64,000 nt of DNA from Balaenoptera acutorostrata (Eukaryota; Chordata; Mammalia; Artiodactyla; Balaenopteridae): NCBI RefSeq assembly GCF_949987535.1, contig NC_080074.1:29907478-29971477 (forward strand), given 5' to 3'. Positions 35,741 to 48,234 of this stretch are shown in pieces. The notes below the pieces were generated by a model. It searched no databases and was not told the DNA's origin. It was given only the letters and a program-made list of their open reading frames with translations. Position numbers and translations under genes: made by a program. Positions within the stretch are counted from its first letter, which is position 1; the number at the start of each line of letters is the position of its first letter.

Positions 35741-36119
35741 AAATGGAGTAATCCTATAGTTGCTATTAATGAAGTCCTATGCACTTCTTTACTCTGTAAT
35801 TGTCGAGAAGTTTCCTCAGAATCAGTTGAATTTTGAATGTTGAGTAAAATTTTCCAAGGTACACAGAAAGGCAGTGGTACAGCATAACCCAAGTCAAAAA
35901 GGAGAGGGAAATAAAAAAATGATAGCATGTCTAAAATTTAGATTCATATTTCAAAAAGTATAATTCCATTTATCCCTCATCCTTTGTATTGCTATTTTTG
36001 TGTATGTATATATATCTACATATACATATATACATAACATCTACATATGTCATAGTTCCCATAAGAGTTTATCCAGTTCTACTGGATACAAATACTCTTA
36101 GTTTTCATTTATTGACAAT

Positions 36120-37640
36120 GTCTTTATTTTACTCTCTTTTAAATTTTATTTTTGAACATTTTTTTTTCTGAATATAAACTTCATGGTAGACATCCTTTCA
36201 GCATTTTAAAGATGTCGCTTCACTGTCATCTGTCCTCCATAATGCCCTATAGGTAATGTGTTTCTCTCTGCCTACTTTTAAAATAGTCTCCTTATTTTTG
36301 ATTTTCAAGTTTTATCATTATAAAGCTAGGAGTGTTTTCTTTATATTTATCTTGCGTGGGTCTGTTAGTAGATATTTGTTACCACATTTGAGAAAATTTT
36401 AGCCATTATTCCTCTGTTATGGACTGAATTAAGTCCTTGCGAAATTTGTATGTTGAAGTCCTAATGCCCTACTTGACTGTGTTTGGAGATAGGACCTATC
36501 AGGATGTAGTAGAGGTTAAATGAGGTCATAAGGATGAGGCCTTAATTCATTAGAACTGGTGTCCTTGTAGAAGAGAAAGAGACACTAGCTCTCTCTCTCT
36601 CTGCATGCCCACAGAGGAAAGGCCAGGTGGGGACACAGTGAAAAGTCATCAGTCCACAAGACAGACAGAGAAGACTCATAAGAAACTGACCCTAATGGCA
36701 CCTTGACCTTGGACTTGCCTCCAAAATTTATGAGAAAATAAATTTCTGCTCTTTAAGCCACACAGTCTGTGATATTCTATTAGGTCAGCCCAAGAAGACT
36801 AAAATATCTTCCAAATATTTCTTATTTCCCTTTCTTTCTCTCCTCTCCTTCATGGACTCCAATTACACATATCTTAGACCTTTTGATATAATCTCACAGA
36901 TCACTAAGAATCTACTGATTTATTTTCAACCTTTCTTCTCTCTGTTCTCTATTAAAATTGAATATTTTCTATTGATCTTTCCTCAAGCTTAGTAACCACT
37001 TATTTTACCATATCTGACATTCTTAATACTACACATTGTTTTGCTCAGTTGTAGAATTTCCACTGGGTTACTTTCTAGAGTTTCCATTTCTCTTCTGAGA
37101 TCCCCTATCTGCCTATTCATCATCATCATATTTTACTTCAAGTTCCCAAACTTATTTATAATCGTTTATTTAAAGTCCTTGTATTCTAATTTCCATGTTC
37201 ATAGTATTTTATGATTGTTTTCTGTTGACTGCTTTTCCTCTTGAGTGTGGGTCATAATTTCTTGTTCCTTCTCATTGTCTACTAATTGTTTATTGCATAG
37301 TGGACATTGCGGATGACCACTGTAGAAACTGGATTCTGTTACCTTGTTCTAAAGATGATTATTATTCTAGTAGTTAATTAAATTGATTTGACACAAACTC
37401 AAAGTTTTGGCTCCCCTGAAGTGGGCATCAATGAAATGACTCATTTATCTCAGTCTTCTGGTTGTGTTTTTCACTGAGAAATCTGAACCCTCCACCCATG
37501 TGAGGTTCAGTGGTTAGCAAATAATTTGGATAAAGTTTATAGACAGATGCGGGCTCTCTCCTCTGTTAGTCCCTCCTTTATTGAATCTTCCTCCTTACTC
37601 TCCTCAACCCAGTGAAAATATGGCTTGTATACTAACTTGA
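36120..37640 (-). repeat. Old L1/HAL1 5' region and ORF1 relic, antisense
   Basis: The text matches the antisense of an ancient mammalian L1 ORF1/5' region: 'gagaaaattttagccattatt', 'ttccaaatatttcttatttccc', 'aatttccactgggttactttc', 'tgactgcttttcctcttgagtgtgggtcat' and 'catagtggacattgcggatga'. It is split by an LTR at 36415-36806. No ORF survives. The right limit is approximate. Confidence 0.65.
36415..36806 (+). mobile_element. MaLR (MST-type) solo LTR nested in old L1
   Basis: It starts TGTTATGGACTGAATTAAGT. It contains 'ttgaagtcctaatgcccta', 'ggttaaatgaggtcataagg', 'cacagaggaaaggccaggtgg' and the poly(A)-signal region 'gagaaaataaatttctgc', and ends near GACTAAAATA. The 5-bp flanks are TCCTC (36410-36414) and TCTTC (36807-36811), 4 of 5 identical. 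The interrupted L1 text resumes immediately on the right. No internal retroviral genes are present. Confidence 0.85.
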
Positions 37641-38337
37641 GAGTGCCCTCAAGAGAAAAGCTAGTGTAGTTTCCTTCTTTCATGGGTCAACTCCTTCCTG
37701 TTTCTGTCTACTTTGTTCACTATTTCTTCAAATATTTTACCCAGTGTTTATAATTTTTATCTGAATTAGGATTAGTAATGTACCATCTACTCTACCATTA
37801 TGGGGATAAGAATTTATAGGAAGGTTTTTAGTAATAGTTTACATTTTTAAAATAGCTATTGGACACATCAGATTTTTTTTTCTTTGCTCTCTCTCTCTCC
37901 CCCCCCCTTTTGATCATCTTTAATAATTTGTCTTTTGTACGTACTTGTTTATTTCATATAGTTTTGTGAAATTTATTGGCAGAGATCCCGGGTTTCTTAG
38001 TTATATTATTGAGTGATACACCATAGAGTCTGGTGCTTACTTTGCCTCTGGATTTTGAGTTGTTGATTATGTAATATTACCTTATAATATCATAAATTTG
38101 ATTCAGATTTTTTTATCTGAAAGCATCTTGACTAAAGAGTAAGAATTTAGTAAATACTGATATCAATTAGTCAAGATCCAGAATTTTTTACATTAAAAAT
38201 TCACTTTATTTATATATTGCCATCATATAAAATCTTCCAGATGAAAATGATAATTTCCTCATTTCAATTTCAAATGGTCCCATAACTGGCATCAATCTGT
38301 GGTAGTACAAGAGGAGTGTGAAAATTTCCACTATTTC

Positions 38338-38648
38338 TTTTTTTTTAAAAGCATTATTCATTTTAATTAATTAATTTATTTATTTTTGGCTGTGTTGGGT
38401 CTTCGTTTCTGTGCGAGGGCTTTCTCTAGCTGTGGCAAGCGGGGGCCACTCCTCATCGCGGTGCGCGGGCTTCTCACTATCGCGGCCTCTCTTGTTGTGG
38501 AGCACAGGCTCCAGACGCGCAGGCTCAGTAGTTGTGGCTCACGGGCCTAGTTGCTCCGAGGCACGTGGGATCTTCCTAGACCAGGGATCGAACCCGTGCC
38601 CCCTGCATTAGGGGCAGATTCTCAACAACTGCGTCACCAGGGAAGCCC
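38338..38648 (-). mobile_element. CHR SINE, antisense, with 11-bp TSD
   Basis: A T-rich and AATT-rich start, then the antisense CHR body (GGTCTTCGTTTCTGTGCGAG, 'gcggcctctcttgttgtgg', GATCGAACCCGTGCCCCCTG) and an end at CACCAGGGAAGCCC. The repeat TCCACTATTTC flanks it at 38327-38337 and 38649-38659 without mismatch. The 66-codon forward frame inside is SINE sequence. Confidence 0.95.
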
Positions 38649-39228
38649 TCCACTATTTCATTAAAAAGTTTAAAGTAATTTACTTTATTTAGTCCCTTGT
38701 GGATGCAAGTAAAACAGAATTATTCAAGTTATCACCAAATAATGGGAGGCTTACTATAAGGATACAAGTGGATATACAGAAGTATGACACTCAGGTATGC
38801 AATCAGATCTGAGGTATAATGGAAACCATAGCAGTGCCTGGTATCACAAAGGCTGAAACTGGATTCTAAGCAGCTCTAAGTAATGCAGTAGTGACTAACC
38901 TTTAATGAATTTTTACAAACATCTGCTTTTCATTCTTTTCCCCAAACCAATCTATTTCCTTATAGCTTTTGCTTCCTCATAACTTTGATTTTTTTTATGA
39001 TTCCTTTTCTCTGCCTTATGGGTGACCTCTATCTCTGTTTCTTCTTTAGCTTCAGATTTCTTTGCCTATGCATAAATTTTCTCTATATTAATTGGGATAC
39101 TTTCAATTGCAATAATAAAAATGCAAAGCAAATTACCATTAATGTAAAACAATTTATTGTTGTATATAACAGATAAGTAAAGGTTTACCATTGCATTCAG
39201 GAATGGTTGATGCAGGGACTGAATAATA

Positions 39229-39293
39229 TTTCTCTCTCTCAATCTCTTTTTCTCTCTCTCTCTAGATAGGTAGGTAGATAGATAGAGAAATAG
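39229..39293. repeat. TC and TAGA simple repeats
   Basis: Two TC-rich runs pass into TAGG/TAGA units. Confidence 0.8.
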
Positions 39294-41559
39294 AGATAAA
39301 GATATATACATATATATTAGACCAGATTGCTCCATATGATGGCCATATTGACATTACCAGTCCTAGAGTTACATCATATCTTCTTAGTGACCTGGATGAA
39401 AGAGAGCTTTAACATAATATCCACAAGTATTCTGATTGACTCTAATTAGCATAACATATTATGTACCCATCTCTGAACCAATCTTTGTTTCATACCTATG
39501 GCAGTAGAAGCAGGGAGAATGCCAGCCCCTCCCAAACCACATCCAGTAAGTTTCTAATAGGTAAAATTATTATATTCCTAGAAGAGATATGAAAAGAATT
39601 ATTGGACATAAACGCAAAGAAGGCTAGCATACTAAATAGTTCCTAGTTCAGATTTCCGACAATGATTATGTTGCCATTCAGAGCATTTTCCACTGGCCAC
39701 TCTCATAGTCTGGCATGGATACACTTCTTGGATTCAGTCATTGTCTAGTCAGAGGTGCTTTTGAGTAGTATCACACGGTACAAAACTAGGTGTACAGAGC
39801 AATCCTGTGATAAAAGCTCTGAGTGGAATTGTTTTCCCTTAGAAGTGTTTGTGGGCTTGGAAGACATCGTAATCATCATTTAACTATTATTTCAGATGAA
39901 GGAAGTCAGTTGGTTACATTACTTTTAAAAACACCAAGATTCATTATTATTCTCTCATAATTTCCATCTAATATGTCTATAAATCTATGCCTTAACTCTT
40001 ATTAAATGACAAATATTATAAAATCCCGACATTTTTGTAGATATACTGGCATATACCATTTTTGATTAAGTTTAATATTTAGGTTGACTAGAGAGGCAAG
40101 AATAGAGTTATAACCAGAAAATTGTCTCTTATAAAGGAACTATTTGAAGCCCTGGTTTGACTGTGGTTCATTTCATAAAGTTAAACAATTCCAGGGGTTA
40201 TAAATCTTTATTGAAGCCAAAGATAATGTTTATGCAAAAATGAACATTTAGACATGGAAAGGGGTAGAACAAATTTCACACAGAATGATGTCTATGTTAT
40301 TATTTGTACTAAACTCTAGTATGTGCTTAAATTCTGAATGTTCTCATAACTTAATGTTTTAGTATTCAAAGCACAATGTGTCTAGAAAAAAATGTATAGA
40401 AAAATTAAAGAATGAGACAAATCACCTTATAAAATTGTCTGGTTTTAATATAAAGTAGGATACCAACTGGGCTCAAATATGTTTCATATCTTTAAGTATT
40501 TTCGGTAAAACAATTGGGGCATACACGATTTGAATACCAAACTGAATAAAAAGTAATATTTCATTCGGAAAACAAAACACAAAAGAGAATCAATGTTCCT
40601 TTCCTTTTTATCTCTCAACCTAGGAAAAGGCTTAACTTTGAAATGCAAATTCTAAATTTGGTATTCAATAATTCTAAAGCTTTCTCAATGAAATTAAAAG
40701 GAAATTCTCTTTCCTCGACTAAAAATTCCTCCTGCATTCCTCACAGGAAGAGATATGATTTTACTTATCTACTCACCTATCATAAACACTTGTATAAATA
40801 CAATTTTTCCATAAAGTTGAAAACAAGTTCACCGTACTTCCCAACTCCACATGTCTGAAATATTCCACAACCCTTACCTTCTTTGAGAAATAGCAACAGA
40901 CAAATCTGTCACTACAAACTTTCCTCACAGTGTTTTTTAACTTTGCTGTATTCAATACAAGTCTTTTAAAACAACAGCAGTAGTGCCAAATTTATCATTT
41001 GGTCTCTTGGGTATAATATTTGCAAAGTACTGAACTAGGCTTCCACAAATGAGAAATAAAAAGTGATTCCAGGATGGACCATGTTCCTCCAAGTCCACAG
41101 GTAGGCCAGTGACCACTGCGGAACTGGAGTTCTCCAATGTAATATTTGTGGTAAATTGGTTTTCAATTAAACCATGATCTTCTATTCATATCATTTTGAG
41201 ACTCTTCCTCTAATTGTGCAATTTAAGAAATATGAGATCTTACAACTTGAGTCATGAATGTCTATACATATAAACATTTATATTCATATTCATTTTCATA
41301 CTTGGGAATATATATGTAAACATATTTTAAGAATTTGATATAAATTTTAATTTAAAATTTTGTAAACCTAAAGAAAATTAATAAAAATAAAGCATTGTAC
41401 GTTGATACAATTGTGTAGTGTTTAAAGCTCACCCTATACTGTCTTTCTTTAGCTATTCTTTTTTTTTAGAGTCAAATTTCATGAAAATTTCATCCTCACA
41501 TTCTTTTCCTACTTTTTCATTTCTCTTTACCTCCAGTAACTCGAATTTGTCTCCTGATC

Positions 41560-41635
41560 CAACTAACATCACTGAAGCAGTTTTTTACCAGTGTCACCGG
41601 GGTCATACTTGTTGCTAAATTCAATCATAAACTTA
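41560..41635 (+). repeat. L2 ORF2 relic, sense
   Basis: The pattern 'actgaagcagttttttaccagtgtcaccggggtcatacttgttgctaaattcaat' resembles the sense L2 reverse-transcriptase text 'gtcaaggtcaccagtgacctcc...ttgctaaatccaatgg'. It is short. Confidence 0.4.
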
Positions 41636-42289
41636 ACCCCTGTGGTAGTGTTAGTTACCCAACCAATATCCATTCTTTAGATGAACAGGCCCCAGTTAAC
41701 CTACTGGTCCCAGGTGGAGCAGAACAATTGCACTTACAGCAATCTCTTACCTCAGGCAACCTCAGATCCACCGGAATAAACAGCTGATATTTTAAGCTGC
41801 TGAATTCTTGGATTATTAGCTTTTTTGTTTTTTAATCAAAAACCATCAACACTTTTCAAAGAAATGTATTGCAAACAGTGACTTTTACTAAAGAGGTGAA
41901 TTTGTTCTAAATGAAAAAAAAATCCCTCTATGAAAGAGCAAACACACATTTACCAGACAACTTATACTGCATTAATGATTTAACGGTGCACAAATAAGGA
42001 CCATAGATTTTATTTTAATTAGGACTGAAAGATCAGTATAAATGCTGATGGTGGGTGGGTGGGGGGTATGTTTTATACCCTGAGCTCCAGCATTCCAACT
42101 CTGTCCTGTCCTGTTGTTATAATTTGTAAAAATCTTTGAGTTTTTGTAACTTCAATGATGTGTTTAAGGCAAGGAGTCTTGATTTGAAGAATTTGTTGTA
42201 TCCAAAGGCCAGAATAGTACTCAACTCTGATGAGTAAATACATAAAATGTTGGGTGATTCCTTCATGTATCCAATATCTTATTTTTTAA

Positions 42290-42790
42290 TTCTGAAGTGG
42301 CAACTGTTCTAATTTTTTTCCATTATAGATTCATTTGCCTGTTTTCGAATTTGATACTAAAGTGTACGCACACTTTGTATAAATCTTCTTTCACTGATAG
42401 TAATGTTTTTGAAATTCCTTTACATTGTGTGTTTATCTATAGTCCATTCCTTTTAATTACTATGTAGTATTCTTTTGTATTTTACTTATTTTGATAACCT
42501 TTGCCTTTGCTTTTATTTGTTTAGTTTACTATCCTTTAATGGAATTATTGATATTATAGTTTTAGGTCTATTATCTTACTATTTGTTTTCTGTTTATACT
42601 CTTTTTTTGTTTTGATTCTTTATTCCCTTTTTCTTTTTTTGATTATTTGAGTATGTTTTTAAATTTAACTTATATATTTACTTTTCAGTTGTATATATCC
42701 CTTTTTGTTATATTTTTAGAATTACTTTAGGATTAGAATATGCATCCTGGAATGTTCTTAGACTATTTAGATTTTATATTGTTGCTGGTT
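42290..42790 (-). repeat. Old L1 relic, antisense
   Basis: T-rich text such as 'gattctttattccctttttc', 'acttttcagttgtatatatccc' and 'ttttagaattactttaggattagaatatgcatcc' resembles the antisense of an ancient L1 ORF2 region. Boundaries are uncertain. Confidence 0.4.
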
Positions 42791-43713
42791 CCATCCTGAT
42801 AACTCATGTTTGAATAAAATGATTTTTTTCTAGCTTGATTATTTGAAGGAGGTTTTCCTGAAGGATGGGCCAGTATTATATTCCAGGCTGGTGAGAAATA
42901 TTTTCATGCTCTAGGTTGGTGTGTGTGAGAAGTTTATTAGCTTTTACTGATCCAAAAATATTAAGGTTAGCAACTGGCAGGCAACTCACAATGATGTGAA
43001 GTGCCTCTCATCTCTCCTTGGACTGACCTGCAGTGTAGGTTGTCTGTGTGATTTCACGCTCATCCTTTTCCATCTTCTTTTCCTCAAAACACAGCCAGTT
43101 CCAAGGAAGCTCCCCAGGTGCTTCAGGCACCCTGTTGCCATTTTTGCAAACAAGAAACTGTTGCTTTTGAATCTCAAGCTTGTACCACCTACTTAAGAAT
43201 AAAGAGTGTTTATGGCTTTTTCATTGAGTTCTGCAACCACAAGGATTCTCTCTGTATAACCCTGTTGGTCTTCATGGTTTGGACAGTCCTCTCTCCTATT
43301 TAGTAATTCAGTGCTGCTTGTTGATACATCTGAGATTTTATTCATATATTTTTATTTAGTTTCTAATGGACCTCATGTTTCTATTTCTTATCCTCCTCGT
43401 TGCCTCTGGATGATTGCCAAGAAGAAGAGGGGGGGTGTTGACTATACTTGTCCATAGTAAAATAAAAGTTTCACCTTCCCAGGAACTTTCCTCTTTTAAC
43501 CTGTTTTATTTCCTTTGTAACACATATCATTATTTAAAATTTATTTATTTTTTCTTTTGATTTGTTTGTCACCGCCACCTGACAGTAGACTCAACAAAAG
43601 CAGCAGTTTTGACTGCCTAGATTGTTTCTGTATCTGCAGTGCGTAGAACAACTCCTGACATCATAATTCATAAATATTTGTTGAAGCACTAGGAGTCCAG
43701 GAAACATCTTTTT

Positions 43714-43941
43714 TTTCAAGTTTTTATTTTATATTGGAGTAGAGTTGATTAACAACATTGAGATAGTTTCAGGTGTACAGCAAAGTGATTCAGTTATACA
43801 TTTTCCCATTTAGGTTGTTACATAATATTGAGCAGAGTCCCCTGTGCTACACAGTAGGTCCTTGTTCCCTGTGCTGTATAGTAGGTCCTCGTTGGTTATC
43901 CATTCTAAATATAGCAGTGTGTACATGTCAATCCCAAACAT
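43714..43941 (-). mobile_element. L1 3' tail, antisense, with TSD
   Basis: Antisense L1 end: 'tattggagtagagttgatt', GTACAGCAAAGTGATTCAG, a duplicated 'ttccctgtgct..acagtaggtcctcgttgg' and 'gcagtgtgtacatgtcaatccc'. Flanks AAACATCTTTTT (43702-43713) and AAATATCTTTTT (43942-43953) match at 11 of 12. Confidence 0.85.
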
Positions 43942-44394
43942 AAATATCTTTTTAAAAGCTATATTTTTACCTACATAAAACTAATTTTTCCCCAAAGCAT
44001 GATACACTTTCAAGTGGTTTATGAAATACATATTTTGGCAGTTTACATAGGGAGTTTTAAAATTTATTTTTAATGTGATATGCACACAACAATAACAAAA
44101 ACATGATTTCACAGAAATCATGAGATAGTATGAGGCTAAACTTTTAAAGAAGTCAAGTTGCATTTGATTTGAAAAAATATTAAGTTTTTATATTTAAAAC
44201 TTAATGGGTTCATAGGGATATGACAAAATTCATTTGAGTAGTCTGAGAATAAGGGAAGTTTGGAAAATACCGTATTGATTCATATATTTAAGCATGACAT
44301 TACCAGGCCATCTAACTCCAGAGCCAAGGTTCTTTACCTTGTATTAGGAATAAAATGCTCTGAAACCTGTAAATAAATATCAGTTATAAGGTAG

Positions 44395-44857
44395 TGTGAT
44401 AGTTAATTTTGTGTGTCAACTTGTCTAGGCCAATGTGCCCAGTTGTTTGGTCAAACACTAGTCTAGATGTTGCTGTGAAGGTATTTTGTAGATGTGATTA
44501 AGATCGATAGTCAGTTGACTTTAAGTCAAAGAGATTACCCTTGATTATGTGGACAGGCTCCCCAATCAGTTGAAGGCCCGTAGAGGAAAAACTAAGGTTT
44601 TGAGGGGAAGAAGAAATTTGGCTTCAAGATTCTAATATAGAAATCCTGCCTCAGATTTCAACTTTCATTCTCCCCTATAAATTTCAGATTCAAGGCTGCC
44701 TTAACTACTGCCTGAATTTCCAGCTTGCTGGCCTGCCCTAGGAATTCTGGGCTTGCCAAGCCCTCACAATTGTTTCAGCTAATCCCTTAAAATTAATCTC
44801 TATAGAATATACATAGATTCTATTGGTTCTGCTTCTCTGGAGAATCCTGACTGATAT
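44395..44857 (+). mobile_element. Old ERVL-like solo LTR
   Basis: It begins TGTGATAGTTAATTTTGTG followed by TCAACTTGTCTAGGCC. It continues through 'tgtggacaggctccccaatcagttgaaggcc' and ends 'ggttctgcttctctggagaatcctgactgata'. This is the common mammalian element starting 'tgtgatggttaatttt', which I take to be a class III LTR. I am not sure of the family name. No internal viral sequence is nearby. Confidence 0.65.
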
Positions 44858-45948
44858 AGAGGGCATTTGCACCTCCCCTAACTTGCATCATGTACATCGC
44901 TGACAAGGAAGGGTGTTGGTTAAAAACCTGCTTAAATTAGACTGTTATAACAGAACCCATAAATGGTACCATCTTATGTCACATGCTGACTCATGCTGGT
45001 CATTATAAATCAAAGGCATCTTTTCATGCAGACTTTCAGAAATCCTACACGCTGCTTTGAAACTCTACATGACGTTAAGATTTCAGGCAACTTCAAGGAT
45101 ATCACCTTAGATTTCAAACGATAAATAAACCTCCCTTGGCCCATTCCCACTGCCCCCAGGCTCCACACACTTGCTCCCAAATTCTTCTTGATTGCCTTCA
45201 ATGAAACCTCATTTGAATACCCCACGAGAGGCATTTATAGATTGTACATTTTACATTCCTAGAAGACCTTTAAATTCCCTGTCATTTTAGAGATTTTGAG
45301 GTTCTATGTGGGATCTTTGCAATGACTTGCTGGGTTTGAAGAGATCCACTCTTACTTTTTCTCGCTCAAGTTCTGAACTAATGAGAGTTGACCATAAAAT
45401 ACAGGACATTCAGTTAATTTAAATTTCAAGTAAATAATAAATGACTTTTTGAGTATAAATATGTCTCAAATATTGCACAAGATATACTTATACCTTTAAA
45501 ACATGTCGCTCACTTGAAGTTCAAATTTCACTGTGTTTGCTGTATTTTTATTTCCTAGATCTGGCAACACTCACTAGTAGTTGAGAGATATAATTACAGA
45601 GTTAACCAAACAGGAGAGTAAAACGTAACATTTGCTATTGATATAATAATCAGTAATATTGGCAAAATAATTAATTATTGCCAGAGATTTTACTTTAACT
45701 TTTATAAGAATACTATAACAAATTATAATCATAAAAACTGATTAAAGAGCTTTGACTTTTCCAGATAGCATAGTTCAATTGACATTTTGCTCAGAGCTGA
45801 TGGAGGTTAACAACAGATAACACTTCCTCAACTTAAATGATAATTTTGAAAAATGAAAGTTGTATAAAAGATGAAGAAAAAATGGTATTGTCTGTAATTT
45901 TAAACCATATAGACAAACATCTATAACTTGGTATATTTCCCTCCAGTC

Positions 45949-45950
<2 letters not shown>

Positions 45951-45978
<28 letters not shown>
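45951..45978. repeat. TG microsatellite
   Basis: Fourteen uninterrupted TG units, followed by an imperfect TG/TATG stretch. Confidence 0.95.
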
Positions 45979-45979
<1 letters not shown>

Positions 45980-46494
45980 ATGTGTGTATGTATGAGTATT
46001 TACATAGAATGTGGTCTAGATGTGCATAGGCAGAGTGAAGAATTGGTATCATAGTCTCTCTACTGCCTCCTGTCAACCTCTCCAGCTCTAAAGTTTATCA
46101 TGTTTATTAATTTTTATTCCCTATGACTTTTGGGTGACTGGCATATCATGACTGAAGAAAGACTTCTTGAATGAAAAAGGGCTCTTATGAAACAGTGAGT
46201 AGAAGAAAAGTTAGGAAAACCCAACAGTAATTACCCACTGAGTGGCTAGAATGGTGCGTCTTTCAACCAAGTGTTAGCTCAAGGACTGACACAAGATGTA
46301 CTGAATAATCACCAGTACCAAGTACTGTTTCCAAAATAGACACTTTGACCATATGAGGAAACAGTGATCCAGGTGGTCTTTACTTGGATCCTATGTATTT
46401 CTGTACTAATTTGTATTAGTATTGTATTTCTATACTAATTTGACTCAATAAAGCTGAATGGCCTGAAGAGCCTTACAATTTAAATTTTGAAATT

Positions 46495-46590
46495 ATATCT
46501 TATTTATTCAACAAACATTGATTGGAGCCCTCCTTTGTTCCAGAGAAAGAGCTGGATAATGGGTATCCAAAGGTGGGAAAATAATTTTTG
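46495..46590 (-). repeat. L2 3'-end relic, antisense
   Basis: The antisense L2 3' end 'tttattcaacaaacattgattggagccctcctttgttccag' is recognisable. Confidence 0.55.
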
Positions 46591-46595
46591 CCCCC

Positions 46596-48058
46596 ATTAA
46601 AGTAGTAACAGTGGGAGAGGTAGTTAGTATCCATAACAATATTTACCTCATTTCAGTTTTGTGGAAGTTAAATTTGATAGTACATAAACACAAAATATTT
46701 GGTAAGAAATATGGTAAAATAAAGCAGGATGTTATGGAGAAGAAGAAGACGCACTTGAAATGGGAATGAACTTGGTGTACTGGAGGCAGAGGACTGATGT
46801 GGCTGAAGCTTTGATGAGCAAGGAACACAGCAGGATAAGCTCAAGTTGGAAAGGCACTAGACCATATCAGAAAACACATTTCAGCCATATTTGTGTTTTT
46901 CTATTTAATTCTAAGCATAAGAAAGAGTCATTGCTTCATTTTGGATATCAACCGTATTATCAGAGGGTTATCTTAGTAACTCCGGTGTAAAACGATGCAC
47001 TGTAGACAACTTAAAGAAACTCAGACCAATGCATTAATTAGAAATATAAATTCAGTAGTCCTTCAAATGGAAAAGTTCCGTAGTTGTTGTAAACAGTTTG
47101 TCTATATTTTCTCTTGTAAAGAGAAGCAATTATGATTCTTTGAGGCATTTACTTGGTATTTTAAATCATAATAAAAACAACTAAGTAGAATTAAATCTTT
47201 CGGTTTGGTGTCCATACCACCTAGTATACTATACAGTTGCTTTTAAAATTTTTCATCAATTATTAATAAACTTCCTAAAACCCCATTCTAGCTCTCTTTC
47301 TTAGGTATATTTGTTTTCTTTTTTATTATCTATCTTTTTGTTATTGATTTTGGTATTAAATAATTAAAAAACAAAGTCTAAAGAATGATTATAACTGGGG
47401 AACCTGTGAGAATAGGAGAGAAAATCTTAGTAGCAACTTATAAAACCTGTATTGAATGCTATCTGAAGCGGCAAACACCAGTGTAAAATCAACGTTTGAA
47501 ACAGAAAGAGTGAAAATTGGATGATATTTTGGGATCAGAATCAAGCTTGAAGCAAAAAGCCTATTCACCTACACCCGCTGTGAAGGCCAAGATGAAAAAC
47601 ATAATATCTTGTAAACAAGTACATGAATTAACTTATTCAATCCAGAAGAAGTGATTTAACCAAGTTAGACAACACAAAGTAACTTCAGCCAAGAGAATAC
47701 TAGATATTAATTGTAACAGAGCCAACAAACATCAGACTTAGAAAACTTGGGAATGAAGTGTTAAGATTGCTGGCATTTATATGGCTGTGCAGACCTTAAA
47801 AGTTAGACGTCAGAAAATATTTTCTAGTAAGAACATCATAAATGTACTGTGTGATACAGTTTCCTGCTCTGATAAAAGCCTCTTTTGATTTCAAATGTTT
47901 TCCTTTAGCAAATATTTGCTAAAGGAGACAAAATTTCTCAAATAGGTATATAATGTACACAGTGTGTGGGTTATCCCTGAAGATTAATGTAGGAACACAT
48001 CCATAATTAAAGTAGCAACAGTGGGAGAGGTAGTACCCATAATAATATTCACCTCATT
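46596..48058. repeat. Pair of about 50-bp direct repeats, 1.4 kb apart
   Basis: Copies at about 46596-46650 and 48005-48058 share 'attaaagtagYaacagtgggagaggtagt', then (with a small indel) 'cccataaYaatattYacctcatt'. Identity is roughly 90%, and the flanks are unrelated. The pair could be a local duplication or two copies of a short unnamed repeat. Confidence 0.6.
47901..47926. repeat. 26-bp perfect palindrome
   Basis: The two 13-bp arms are exact reverse complements with no spacer. The centre is GCAAATATTTGC, with outer arms TCCTTTA and TAAAGGA. Confidence 0.85.
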
Positions 48059-48234
48059 ATGAAACGTGGTCAATCTTTAATCTGGTATAATATGTATATT
48101 TAGTCTAGGTTCTTTCTACATTAGGAGAATTCTGTAAAGCCATATACCCCAAGTACTGTGCCTGATATATAATAGGCACATAAAAAATAAGGCAAATTAG
48201 GGAGTACATTAATATATTAATCTTTTTATTGGTG

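Larger units (their letters stand above)
28641..36119. other. KERA-EPYC intergenic DNA, part 2
   Basis: No gene is supported. It holds an unclassified old repeat, a MaLR-type LTR, MIR and L2 relics and a CHR SINE, listed separately. Open frames of 60-110 codons here either fall in repeats or show no recognisable domain. 33640-33960 looks like an old interspersed repeat I cannot name. Confidence 0.5.
37641..44394. other. KERA-EPYC intergenic DNA, part 3
   Basis: No gene is supported. Repeats listed separately are a CHR SINE, TC/GATA simple repeats, L2 and L1 relics and a young L1 tail. 38650-41400 is AT-rich and shows nothing I can identify, apart from short open frames without similarity. 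Confidence 0.5.
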
